64,000 nucleotides of DNA from Gymnopilus junonius. Lineage: Eukaryota; Basidiomycota; Agaricomycetes; Agaricales; Galerinaceae. Within the stretch, counting starts at the first letter, position 1. Every line of letters starts with the position of its first letter. The notes under the pieces are model-generated. The model did no database searches. It worked only from the letters and a program-made list of their open reading frames with translations, and was not told the origin of the DNA. The translations under genes and the position numbers were made by a program. The stretch spans positions 62,001-126,000 of the forward strand of contig JADNYJ010000039.1 in assembly GCA_015501075.1 (NCBI GenBank), in the 5' to 3' direction. Positions 20,072 to 31,351 of this stretch are shown piece after piece.

Positions 20072-20817
20072 TAAGGCTCCAACCGTACTATATACCTACC
20101 GTATATATACGGTTAATACTGTATACGTATACGTATATGTATAGACCCCCATCGAGAAATCCCAGTATACAGTAAATATACAGTATACTGTACAGTTATA
20201 CGGTTAGGCTCAGGTGGCTTACCCGGCACCCTCGGCATTGCTTATAAACGCTGATGTCACGGTTCGTGACTCCACAATCTCTTACTTCAACCATCTACAA
20301 CACCAGCAAAGGCTTTCAACGCGTACGCTGTGGGCTGATCTGCCCTTCGTGATATCCCTTTTCCATTCATTTCATTGTTATACCTCACTACAACCCAATA
20401 TATCTGTGCTTTCCTCCATGAACTGCTGTTTTAACCCCTCCCCCCTGAGTTGCAATGCCGATCACTGCATCACTGAATTTCAAATTGCTTGCCATTCATT
20501 ATCAATGCGCGACAAGACTATTCGGGAGGCATTATTAGCAAAGGTGTGGATTCGGAGTGGCCTTTTCAACTGGAGAGACCCGGACGAGCTTACAGCACCT
20601 CGCAAAAAGCATAGGAGCATGTCAGGCAAGAAGGATTGACCCATAGGCGGCCGTAGAACTCTGTTTTTCGTAAATAGAAAAAATATTTTTATTTCTTTTT
20701 TGGAACCGTATACAACTAGCCGTATAACCGTATATATACAGTAAATATACACTAAACAACCGTATCCGTATATTTAAGTTGTCGACCCTATACGTATACT
20801 ATATGGTTGGAGCCTTA
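20072..20817 (+). mobile_element. hAT-like non-autonomous element, copy 2
   Basis: This is the inverted twin of copy 1, also 746 bp, with the same 13-bp ends TAAGGCTCCAACC and its own perfect 8-bp target duplication CTTAGAAG (20064-20071 and 20818-20825). I find about three base differences from copy 1, so the two are products of very recent transposition. Each has independent target duplications, so they are two insertions and not the ends of one larger element. It landed inside the decayed MGTRGL-family gene. Confidence 0.88.
20214..20639 (+). CDS. 141-codon open frame inside hAT-like element copy 2
   Basis: It is the counterpart of the frame in copy 1, with one residue changed (FNHL instead of FNHQ) and one synonymous change. 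No domain is recognised. It is kept open in both copies, which for such recent copies says little about selection. Confidence 0.35.
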   Translation: MAYPAPSALLINADVTVRDSTISYFNHLQHQQRLSTRTLWADLPFVISLFHSFHCYTSLQPNISVLSSMNCCFNPSPLSCNADHCITEFQIACHSLSMRDKTIREALLAKVWIRSGLFNWRDPDELTAPRKKHRSMSGKKD

Positions 20818-21124
20818 CTTAGAAGATCAATTTGCTAAAGGCTCTGATTCTTCATCCACCTAAATAATGACACCGACAAGAAGGACATACGTGATTACAT
20901 AGTCTTCCAGGTTTAGGCTCAATATAAACTTGACGATTCTCAGTCCGAGAGCCCGACACATCCAAACCATAATAGTAAGACACGCAATATATTGATTTTT
21001 CTAAATAATGAACAAGATCACAAAAGATACGTTTAACGGCGCTTTGGCCGAGGAAGACGATACTGATTCTGATTCTGAAAGACACGATGACATTTACAAA
21101 AGGAAGATGGCCGGCACAAGCCGT

Positions 21125-22960
21125 TTACCAGATCCTGGTCTCAAGGAGCAAATCGGTGTTGCCTTCCAAGCCAATGCAAGCCTTGAGGAAACTCTCAAGG
21201 GCATTGCGCTGCCTGTTGAGACTGTTGACGACTTCCGTGCCTATATTAATTTTTGTGAGTTGATAAGATTAGAAAAATAAGGAAAGCAGGCTTACCAGGC
21301 TTGACGAGAGGAGCCTTGAGCATGTAGGATAAAAGGGAAAGCACCGAGTACAAAGGCGCGAAGTCCTTCTGCTCGCTGACCTTGCGGTACTGAACGCGAG
21401 TCAGGAGCTCAGCAAGGATGGTCAAGTCCAAGATGAGAGGAGTAGCAAGGAGAGAGTCCTATTGAAAAGATGTCTGATCAGAGGGATTGAATTGAATTAT
21501 ATGGAAAGGTCACTAACCTCGCACTCGTTGAAGATGTTGATGGTGGAACGACCGCCACAAAAGATCTCAGAGTAGTACTCGTCGATGGCGCGCTTAGAGT
21601 CGCCAACAGCAGGGACATACTTGATGACAACAATATGGTCGGGGTGCTCGCCCTTACCAATAGGGACGCCCTTGGCGCCGACCTCAGGGGCCTTGTAGAG
21701 GAGGCGGTTAGCGTCGACCATGTCGTCAACGACGCTGCTCTTGCTGATCTCCTTGCTCCTGAACTGCCTCTCAGCAGACAAGTTGCGACCGTCGTTATTG
21801 CCGAGATGGTTATAGGAGGCGATGGATAGGGGCTTGATGCCAGCGTTGACGAGGAACTCGGCCAAGACGGACTTGAGCTTGGTCTGGCCGGACTTCAAGT
21901 CATCGCCACCGATGAAGGACTTCTGACGCTCAGCGAGCTGGATGGCGCCGGGGACAAAGGTGTTCTGAGGAGCGCCGTTGATGAAAGGCTCGCCTTCGAG
22001 GATGGCAGCAACGGCGAACAAGGTGGACGGGGAAACCTCCTCATGAGAAGTCTTGATGGCGTTGAGGAGGTTGTCAGCAGTGTCGTTGACCCCAGGGATG
22101 ATGTCGCTGTAACGCTCAGTGTTGGCGGTCCAGAAAACGACGATGCGGTCCAGGCCGTTATCCTGCTTGAACTTGCGGATATCAGCGCGGATGTGCTCAA
22201 GGTGAGCCTGCTTGTCGGCTCCCGGAATAAGGTTATCAGCGCGGGTCTCCTGGTTGGCTGCGATAAAGTCCGGGTAATAGATGGACGGAAGAGGCTTGCC
22301 GAGGGCTGCCATGTGGGGAGCGACCTGACGCTGAAGGTCGTAGTCTAGAACCTTGGAGCGCTGCATGGCCTTCTCCATGGGAACGCCAGAGATATCCCAA
22401 CCACCGAGAACGAGGTCGTTGGGGTGGACCATAGGAAGCACGTCAGAGACAGGAACATGGACTTCATTGCCAGTGGCAGGCTCGGTTCCAATGCGCACGG
22501 TAGAAGCGCGAAGGACGGAACCAATGTAGTTTGGGCTGTTGGATGCCCTCCTTGGTGCGCCAGATGATGTTGTGACGGTTGGCGAGGATGGTAGCGCACA
22601 GGTGGAGCCGTTGTTGCCGCCAATGCCAATCATCATCAAACTGTGAACGATACCAAATCAGGCGAGTGAAAATGAAACATTTATGGCAACGACATACCCT
22701 GTCTTGGACACAGCGCGCTTGGTCTGGAATTCGAATTCCTGGACGGTAGGCTTGACGTTGAAATGACCATCGGCGACGGTGACCTCAGAGCCGCGGTTGA
22801 AAAATTTGGCAGTGATGTGCTCGTCGCTGTAGAGCGTGTTCTCGGACTGAACGGTGATTGCATGGGGGCGACGGGCAGCGGTGGGGTGAATGGGGAGGAC
22901 CGACTCGAGCTCGGATTCAGGGGTGTTGTACCCGGACGTGTTGGTGAGAGTAGGTGCCAT
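21125..22960 (-). CDS. INO1: myo-Inositol-1-phosphate synthase
   Basis: This cytosolic NAD-dependent enzyme converts glucose 6-phosphate to inositol 3-phosphate, the first step of inositol and phosphatidylinositol synthesis. Four exons (22698-22960, 21518-22640, 21296-21458, 21125-21240) join in frame to 554 residues, the usual fungal length. Signatures are the NAD-binding GIGGNNGST, the [11 protein letters not shown] region, [25 protein letters not shown], and [14 protein letters not shown]. The C-terminal part reads [22 protein letters not shown] and [15 protein letters not shown]. The last exon is small and easily missed; without it the protein would end wrongly. In fungi this gene is usually repressed by inositol. 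It is not a member of the repeat families around it. Confidence 0.95.
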
Positions 22961-23131
22961 TGATATTGAGGAAGTGATACGACGGTGTAGGAGCAAATCA
23001 GAAACTTATGAGAAATCCGGCGTCGGAGTGTTTGGAGCCTCTATGGGTGTTGTGTGAGCTGCAAAGCTGGTTCGAGTACATGCAAGGTCTGCAAGCAAAT
23101 CGAGTTGGGAAAATACGAAGAGAAAGCTGCG

Positions 23132-23139
23132 CTTTTATA
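23132..23139 (-). promoter_or_regulatory. TATA box of INO1
   Basis: TATAAAAG on the reverse strand lies 172 bp upstream of the INO1 ATG, leaving a leader of about 140 nt. I did not find a convincing inositol-responsive bHLH motif close by. Confidence 0.5.
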
Positions 23140-26100
23140 CGCTGGGAGGTTGGAGATTGTTTATATGTAAAGGGAGTAAGAACGAAAGAGTTGCTGGGCG
23201 TTTCCGGCACGTTGCCACAGATTTTATGTCACAAAGAATTTCGAATCATTCGATCAAATGGCACAAATCCAGGGTCTCGGAAATTTTTCAGAATGATAAT
23301 CAAATTTTGATAAGACTGCAACCGTGGTATCTCCCATCCCATCCCCAGACAGCCCCCTCAAAAGGGATTTGTCTCTGAAGATTCTGGTCTCACAGAACTG
23401 TGGTACGTAAAAACTAGGAAGGTTGAGAACAAAAGGAATGTCCAAAAAAAACGCGGTCGAAGATATTGTCAAAAATTTTACGCGTCTTGATGCACGTGAT
23501 AAAATTTCAGTTAAGGTTCTCTCGGCAGTTTTGTCGGAGATCCAATGGCAATGAACTCTATCTTTTTTTCATCCCTCTCAAAGGCGCTTCGTGTTCATCC
23601 AGGTTGCTCACCTTCATTCCTCGTAAAGGACTCGCTGTCATATTAAAGCCCCGGACTAATTTCTCTCTACATTCATCGACCGAAAGCGGAATGCAGAAAA
23701 CTTCAATTTTCGTCTGAGGAGTATTTGATGACTTGTGCTTCCGTCTCTCGGGCCTTTTCTGAGGATTTCTTCCAACGGCCGTCGGGTGACTAATTCCAAA
23801 AGGGTCAAGACGTCGGCCATGAGGCGCGACGACTCTTACAAAGGCGATGTGGCTCGACATGATTCGGCCACTCGATTTTGGTGGCTCGACAGACTATCAG
23901 ACTATGCCGAAACAGCTCTGATGATAAGGAATAGAGAGATCTAGATGTTTTCTTTCTTCTACGTATTCGTTGAACGTTCTCATGCACTAATAAATCTCAG
24001 TTGATACTCTGCCGATGAGCCCGCGCGGCGCGTACAACAAAATTCACAAGATTCAGACGACCCTCACGACTCGGACATTGGCATCTGTTACTTCGACGAC
24101 GAAGAAACAATCAGAAAGAGCTCGGTGGTAAATGAGGTAAGATATCTGGGAAGTCTGTCATTCGTTTGAAATTTCTCAAGACGAAACAGGATTCAAAAGC
24201 AATTACCTGATGCTAGGGTCGGAATTCTTCACGAACCGTTTCCCCTACACGCGCCATACCTTCGTTACCTTACACAAGATTATCGAAGGAGAATCTATTC
24301 GAAACAGAGTATACCCCAAATCCACGCTATGACATTGTGTGCGTCCTCCCGCGGGGCATTTTATTGGCTGGCAAAACAGCGCAAGGAGTTACATACGTCG
24401 ACTGCCCACCATTTGTTGTCAGGTTCACCTAACTGGTTAGCGTCAATCCAAGCAGGGACGTGACGTTATTCGTTTCAAGAACGAACGAAAAGACCTTGGC
24501 GGAAATATAATACACTGCTCATGAACGTATTCTGCATATCTCTTACTTCGCGTCGAACCCCAAATCAGATAAGATCGTTGTCACTCACTGCAGACTAGAA
24601 GACCCCCCCTTTCGAAGACATTCGCGAGATCTGCGCTTCTGGGCGGTCCGTCCCTTCCAGCACGGCAAGATGTCAGTGTCCACTGTCAATACCATTCAAT
24701 TGCCATATCTCAACTGCCGCATTCGGCTTGCGAAGCTAGGCTTGTTCATTGTCTGCCATTGTATGTGAACCCCGCGGGGTTTTTGGACGTTTCATTCAGC
24801 CCCACATGCTCGGAATTTTATTTCATTTTTGCAGAGGGAGAGAATTTTTCTCTGCAAAATTTTTAGTGCTCACTGACGAATGCCTTCAATGAACGAGTCA
24901 ATGTTTTTACGATAGAACGATGGAATCGGCTGTGGCGCAGCTCGAGTCACCAGATCACCTTGGTAACGATTTCGTCATAGGTCCTGCAGCTAATCAAAAG
25001 AGATCCCATCACGAATACATAAGCTATGCACTCGTTCTGTCGATCCTGCAAGGTACAGGTTTTTTTTAAATTCGGTGCGGTCAAGTACGCTGAGTCTCTC
25101 TGCCGTCATATTTCTACGGACTTTTCGGACTGCCTCGCCTTTCCTGCGAGTTAGCTTGCGTTTTCTTTCCAGGCGAAGTATAATTAGGCCTTAACACAAG
25201 TCGTACACACGTTCTGCTGGGAGGGCGTTCCGACGGCATCTGGTATCCCGCTTTTCTGTTCTGTTTCATGGCCGTTCATACTTGAGGCGAACTTGAAGAG
25301 AGAAAAAGAAGAAAAGAACTGGAATGTCGTGGATCGTCGCTCAATTCTCAAATGGATTTGGGAACCGCTTTACCGTATCTGAATAGGTTGGTCATTGTGC
25401 AAGAACATCCTCTTGTCAATTTTTAGAACTCTTCTTTAATTTATGTTACCTTTCGGTCATAACGGATAGAATCACCATAGGCTAAAAATACGAGAATAAG
25501 AGCCAGTCAAAGATTATCGTATCAGGCTTCGTTGTTAGATGACTGCGTTTGATCTGATCTGATCTCCAATTTCTTCACTAGGAAATGGTATGGTATATGT
25601 ATACTATGATCCACTGCTTTAGGATCCCCTTTGGCTTTATATGCCATGTCCTAATGGGATCTTCGGGCTTTTGATATTTTAGACAAGAGCCTATAAGAAA
25701 GGACACTCCTTCCGGGGATTTCGAAATCCATTTGAGAAGAACAATGGATTTTTTTTATTTCCCAAGAACGTCAGCTTTTTTTGCGACTTGAGGACGTGGC
25801 CATGGAATTTTCTGGACCCATACGACCTTGTGGTGGGGCAGTGGCAGGTCCTCCCTCCATGGGGCGTGACTCATGTGTGTGTGCATGTACGGAAAAGCTC
25901 AAGACGAAGGGTAATCGAAGTTCAGGGAAGTCCCTCCAAGCAGACAAAGACCTAGCTTGTAGCAATGATATTTGGGGTATACAAGTCTGCGCCGGCATTT
26001 CTCACAGATGACTTCAGCCAGAAAAAAATTGTAGCGATATGTAATAATTCAAACGAGATAACGTGAAGGCTTGATTTCAAGCTGATGATTATCAGACAAT

Positions 26101-27452
26101 GAACAGAAATAGGGATTGATATTGATAAGGCGTACCTATCAGTCGCCTTCCTTCAAGCTGTTGTCGTAAAGAATTTCCTTCCCACACGCAAAGAGGCGAA
26201 AATAACATTATGACTCGTGGAGTGGTGGCTGGAAAGTCTAGAGCCCATCCTAGAGACGAAGGGAGGGTCGCAGTTATGCGTATATACGGTACCGAGGCCC
26301 TGATTATCGCGACTCGGGTCAGCGCCTCACTTCTGGATTTGTCAGTCCCCCAACGACGATGAGGCGCGGAGGGTTTTCACGGCCGAAAAAAATTTTCCTT
26401 GCTTTTGAGGTTTCCTGTTTTGTGTTGTCTGAGGGTAAACCATGTTTGTTGAGCGGCTGGGCCAGAGGAATATCGATTGTGAATAGAACACTTTTGAGTG
26501 GACGTACATGCACGTTGCCGAAGATGACCGTCGTTAAAGCAAAGCTGCATTCTCAAGGGTTTACGTCACAGCGATTTTGCAGCAGGGAACCCTTTCGATG
26601 TATTTCTTCGTTTACCCAACAGTTAATACAGCTTAGAAATCGCCTGCCAAAGGACTGTAAAGATAAGACGGGAGCGGATGATGGGGAAGAGATATCCTTC
26701 AAGTTCAACGGCGTGTTGACCTTCTAGACGTTTGCCATAGGGCATAAGCACAATGCCCTCGACCTGCGTAGTCCTTTTTTATTGGTCCCATGGAAGGTCA
26801 AAGACATTTTAAGGGCAGAGTCCGAGCTCGACAGCAATGTGATTCAGTCCGGGAAACTGCTCCGCGTACAGAGTTGCCGCTGCTGTACTAAATTGAAGCC
26901 AAATGATTAGCTTTATGCAGACGATGAAAAGAGCATCGGTGGCTTGCAGAGAACCGTTATGCTAGAGTCTGACAGTAGTAGTGAAAATTCAAGTCTGAAA
27001 CGCACACTCAGAAGCGTCAATGATAGACTACTGAGTGCCTCGAGTGTGTCTGATCTCTTATCCAGTCTGTCCATGGAAGAAGCCGCGCCGTCAAAACTGC
27101 TACCATTGACATCAGCCATTATCATGGAAGGAGTGATAAAGGGTTCGAGACCAAATTCAATTAGGACGGAAGTCACCCCATCAGTATAACTTTGTCGTTA
27201 TTTGAGTTGGCACAGACCTCACGAGATCAAGACGGCAGACACCTTTTCAAGGACTTGCAAATCATCGATAGAGTTCAGATGCCTTTACACTGCCGTTGTA
27301 GACCCATCGATCCTTGATAAGGAACCCTTTAGTAATCACTGCGTATACATTTACATATCGGTGCCCGTTCCATTGCTTGACATGGAGAAAACAATCGCAC
27401 CTAAATCCAGAGTTCATAAAATCCACTTACATAAATTCTCTCCCTCTTGGCG
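23140..27452. other. Gene-poor 4.3 kb interval
   Basis: No gene can be supported with confidence here. Between about 24000 and 24330 two adjacent open stretches on the + strand can be joined by a GT..AG intron (near 24137-24211). The joined product would be acidic and serine-rich (DSDDPHDSDIGICYFDDEE, then GRNSSRTVSPTRAIPS). No start, domain or further exon is clear. A small hairpin (TGCAGAG..CTCTGCA) lies near 24830. Short frames at 26359 and 26944 have no recognisable content. The interval could be the regulatory region of flanking genes, a decayed gene, or a noncoding transcript. Confidence 0.4.
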
Positions 27453-28685
27453 TCACAAACGTGCAGACAAATTGACGACATCAGCTGTGATAAGTTCCAA
27501 CGCTTTATAAGGATCTTCCCAATGTAACTAAGGTGAAGTAAGACCGGAGAGTCAGTATGTTTTTCTTGTTGGAAATAATCGTAGTGGAGACGCACAAAGT
27601 GATTAGCGCCCTTCACGATCTTGTAATGTATCCTACCTCGAAGGCCACCTTTCGTCACATTATCCTGGACCGTCCATAAACCAGAAAGTCCGAAGGATGG
27701 ACTCCTATCGCCACATACAAAAGTCATCTTCAACCTAGGGAAGAGAGCTGCAGTTTCTGATCCTCTCAAGGCTTTGTAGAAAGCTTCCTGGAGCGGTTGG
27801 ACGAATTTGAAAACAAGGGGAAGATCGAGAGCTGCGTCTTGGCCGTAACTCGCCGTATTGCTCATGTCATCCTTGAAGATTGTGGGGATTTTGTCAGTCG
27901 AGGGAAGTACATATGCCAGGGTGTCGTAATTGTGCTTTGAATAGTCGCCGTTGTCGAAATATGAAGATACCCATTGACCAAACATTGGAAGACGGAGGCT
28001 TTCAGGCATTGTAATGTCTACCAACGGTGCCCAATTCTTTTCAGCATTAGGGAATCCAAAAAAGTATGGCGCAGCATCTATAGAACGGAGTCGATTGAAT
28101 CGTACATTATAATTCAGTGAGTAACACACCATATATGACTAGGGATCGAAGGTGTGAAGCGAGCGAAGAGCGTACTGTTGGAGGTAATGTTGGAACGGAT
28201 GCCAGCATAAGCACAGCAAGTTGTGAACCCATAGACCATCCATATACAGTACTTCCTCCCGTTTTGCCGTCATCAGAAAGGGGCGGTAATTCGAATTTCT
28301 GTGCAAAGAGGGCAATGAAAAGAGCGAGTTCGTGTCCTCGCGCCTGAATAAAATTTGCCCGCTCCTCCAACAGAGGAGCGTCGTCGACAATCACTTTAGT
28401 TTCTTCCGGACTGAAGGGAGTCGAGCCTGCATAAGACCGTCGATTTACGGCCACGAAGCGAAATCCGTTGTCAAACGCAACTGACTGCAATTTTTGGAAT
28501 ATAACTAGAATATACCAAACTTTCAATTTGAAATTTTGGATGGAAGAAACAGACGTACGATTTGTAAAGCATATCCCATGAACAGCGAAGATCGTAGAAT
28601 AAGGGAATACATTGGGTGCACCACTGTCAGTATATGCCAAATCCACACCAGGGGAAACAGTAAGTGTGTTGAGCCTGAGGGGCAT
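27453..28685 (-). CDS. Alpha/beta hydrolase-fold protein
   Basis: Four exons are separated by introns near 28490-28558, 28072-28131 and 27528-27595. The protein begins MPLRLNTLTVSPGVDLAYTD. The oxyanion-loop motif AVHG is followed by FRFVAVNRRSYAGST, the nucleophile elbow GWSMGSQ (Ser in GxSxG), and a long lid region around YFFGFPNAEKNW. The C-terminal catalytic His sits in GANHFLHWEDP, which appears only after the last intron is removed; the catalytic acid is probably the Asp of CGDRSPS. The product is about 345 residues, with a short helical tail. The natural substrate is unknown; this family in Agaricomycetes includes epoxide-hydrolase-like and esterase-like enzymes. Confidence 0.82.
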
Positions 28686-28762
28686 CGTCAACTAACAGAG
28701 GTTGATATTTTTCGAATGTGCTCTCAGATTCTCCGGGTGACTTGAGAACCAATCACTGTTCT

Positions 28763-28772
28763 CCTTTTATAT
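28763..28772 (-). promoter_or_regulatory. TATA box of the alpha/beta hydrolase gene
   Basis: TATATAAAAG on the reverse strand lies 78 bp upstream of the chosen ATG at 28685. Confidence 0.5.
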
Positions 28773-29068
28773 ACGCCACGATACGTGTGTAAGAGAAGAT
28801 CATCTGTGAAGGTATTCCCTGTTTAGTGGTACATTTTGAACGACATGACTTGGGATTCCCAGGGAGTCGACAATTTTTTCGTACGAACCCTAACCGTTGG
28901 AAAGGCTCTTGCAAGGATGAAAATAAAACTTTTTGTTGGAGAGTTGGTGGACCTAGGTCTCACTAGCGGAAGGCGATGAGCTCTGGTCCAAACATGACCA
29001 CATATGTCCCAAAAATTGGCTGCTTGCGACGTTCACGCTGTCCCTGGTCAGACTTTCTCGTTCCCGCC

Positions 29069-30810
29069 ATGTTCTCAATCCTGAGGAGGTCGATACCTCG
29101 ACGGACAGTGGTGCAGTCTGTGCGGTACTTTGCTCAAAAGCCGCCAGGTCCACCCAAGAAGAGGGTCAGACCGACAGCAGAGGCAAAACCTGAGCCACAG
29201 CCGGAGGCGACATCCGAACCAAAGCCCGAGACCAAGGCACCCCAGCAGGAGGAACCACTGCTGAATTCAGAACCGGAAGTGACGACGCCAAAGTCTGGAG
29301 TGCCGACTCTTGATTTTTCACCGCCCGAGTTCGAGAAGGAATTCCAAAGAACGGGTGCCAGATCTTCCAAGGATTCGCTCTCAACGAATGAGCGAAAACG
29401 ACGGATGATGAGCCGAATTTCACTCGCCCTGCTTGCCTTGGCTTTTGGAGCGGGCACGGTGTACATGGGACGGGAATGGGAGGAGGATGAGTTGAAGGCG
29501 AAGAAGCTGGTGCGTGACTCAGTCTAGAACGTTAGATATGGCATGCTGAAATAAACGTTTCAGCGGATAGAAGACGCACCTTCAACGCGTTGGGGACGGA
29601 CGAAAGACCGTTTCTTAGAACTATTCGACGTAAGTCTTCTTTCTTGAATTTAAATCGTCGTCTAAATCGATATTATCCGAAGTATTTCAACAAACCCGCT
29701 TGGCCAGAACTCCTTCCTCCTCCTTACCCTCCTCCACATCAAAAGCCATACACTCTACTAATATCCGTTGACGACCTCCTTGTCACTTCAACATGGGATG
29801 TAAGTAGGGCGAGTTTTCGATAGCAGCCTTGCTCATTATTACCCCACAGCGCCAACATGGCTGGCGGACTGCCAAAAGACCCGGAGTGGATTACTTCCTC
29901 GGTTACATCTCCCAGTTCTACGAAGTTGTCGTCTTTACCACCCAACCTTACTATGTAAGTGTTTTCGACCTCTCAGCTTGCCTGCCTCTCACCGAATTGG
30001 CAGACTGCCGGACCTATCCTCGACAAACTCGACCGATACGGTTTCTATATTAATTACCGTCTTTTCCGCGAGGCAACTCGAACTTTGGATGGCAAGATTG
30101 TTAAAGTATGCTTCCATGCCATTTTTCTGCCTTCTATCATCTTATAATTCCCTACAGGATCTGTCATATCTGAACCGCGACCTTTCAAAAGTAGTAATAC
30201 TTGATACCGACCCGGAACACGTCCAGCTGCAGCCTGAAAACGCTATAATCCTACCCAAATGGAATGGTGATCCCAAGGACAAAGGACTTGTTGGCATCAT
30301 TCCGTTCCTTGAATGTAATGTAACATTCTTTGGTCCTCCCTTCCATATTCTGACATTCCTCCTAGCAATCGCTATCTACAAACCTCCTGATGTCCGGCCT
30401 ATCATAAAGGCTTATTCTGGCAAGGATGTTCCTATCGAGTACGGCAAGCTGGAAGCCGAGATGAAGGCGAAGCACGTTGCGGAATGGCAAGCGAAGCATA
30501 AGGGCAAGAGTCCTGGGTTCTCTTTCAGTTCAGTGCTTGGTCTCTCGGACAGTGTAAGCTTCTTCACTTCATTTTCGCAATCTGTTGTCTGATTGCGGTA
30601 ATGTAGCCTTCTCTTCCTAAGAATGCCGCGCCTCCAACGTACCTAGAACAAAAGCGTTCTGAGGCACAGAAACAATACAAGGCTGAGCTTAAGTACATCG
30701 AGGACAACCGCGAGCAACTCGAGAAGCTCTTGGAACAAGATCAACAAGCCGCCGCCGCTATGGTTCCCGGCTCTTTATGGGAAGCCATGGATGCCACGTT
30801 GGCAAGGTAA
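29069..30810 (+). CDS. TIM50: Mitochondrial import translocase subunit Tim50
   Basis: This is a receptor of the TIM23 complex in the inner mitochondrial membrane that hands presequence proteins from TOM to TIM23. The start at 29069 gives an Arg-rich mitochondrial presequence ([21 protein letters not shown]); an upstream ATG at 28976 would bury it. A P/E-rich linker, one membrane segment ([18 protein letters not shown]) and the FCP1/NIF-like domain follow. That domain contains [39 protein letters not shown] [23 protein letters not shown] and [13 protein letters not shown] conserved coiled tail ends in VPGSLWEAM. After WEAM the frame runs to a stop at 30808, while the next frame holds a typical Tim50 tail ([11 protein letters not shown].. 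to a stop at 30938); one extra G near 30790 may explain this. Six or seven short introns are present. Confidence 0.9.
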
Positions 30811-31351
30811 ACCTGGTGAACCCGGCGCTGCTCCTCCTGGTGTACCTAACCCTACTGGAACTTCGGCTGCGCCACCTGGTAGTGTCGTTACTGCTTCCTC
30901 AGGGTCCGCACAGGAATCTTCTGGTGCTCAAAAGGCGTGAATGTGGTGTACGCCCGAGACGGTGACGATGACTATTAGACCTATCTTATACGGTACTTAC
31001 CTCGCCTTTGATAAAACACCCCCTTAGCATGTTTATGATACGATTTCAACTATTTATGGCCTGCCTGAACAGGTTATCGTCAAATTGCAGATATCTTCAG
31101 ACACTTGCGCGCCCTTCTAGTCGACCGTGAATATACCTTGTCGAGTCAATACTGACTGTCAAAACCTCAAAATAACCAAAATATCAATCCAAGAGTGTCA
31201 AGTGTATTACTATCATGATGCTCAAGGAAAGGGTTTTCTATTTATACAATCCACATGCCCACCAATACTCGCCAAGCGACCAACGACCTCAACATACCCC
31301 GAGCACTCAACCGACCCTTCTGACGCCTGCGTCTGAAGGAGTGACTGTGAC

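Larger units (their letters stand above)
19998..20995 (-). pseudogene. MGTRGL-family pseudogene split by hAT-like element copy 2
   Basis: On the reverse strand, the part right of the element reads a divergent SYYYGLDVSG, then in another frame IVKFILSLNLEDY, matching SYNHWDSYPSG and IVKFILGLGPEN of the intact gene at 57006. The part left of the element reads NAAALPAIQSGELKH, identical to the intact GAAALPAIQSGELKH apart from the first residue. The segment between (TKAGF..LSDWYCLL in the intact gene) and the second exon are lost. Several frame changes precede the insertion. It is convergent with the F-box gene 18288-19825. Confidence 0.75.

Noticed and set aside
16013..20817. The two 746-bp repeats as long terminal repeats or ends of one large composite element
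   Set aside because: They are inverted, each has its own different 8-bp target duplication, and the DNA between them is ordinary F-box and pseudogene sequence.
21008..21280. A 90-codon + strand frame (starts MNKITKD) suggesting a small gene
   Set aside because: It is antisense to the last exon of INO1. The reverse strand there encodes [15 protein letters not shown], joined in frame to the upstream exons by a consensus intron.
22043..22348. A + strand frame over INO1
   Set aside because: Antisense shadow of exon 2 of the synthase.
27130..27160. GGTTCGAGACC, resembling a tRNA B box
   Set aside because: No matching A box or cloverleaf can be drawn upstream. No tRNA is supported anywhere in the window.
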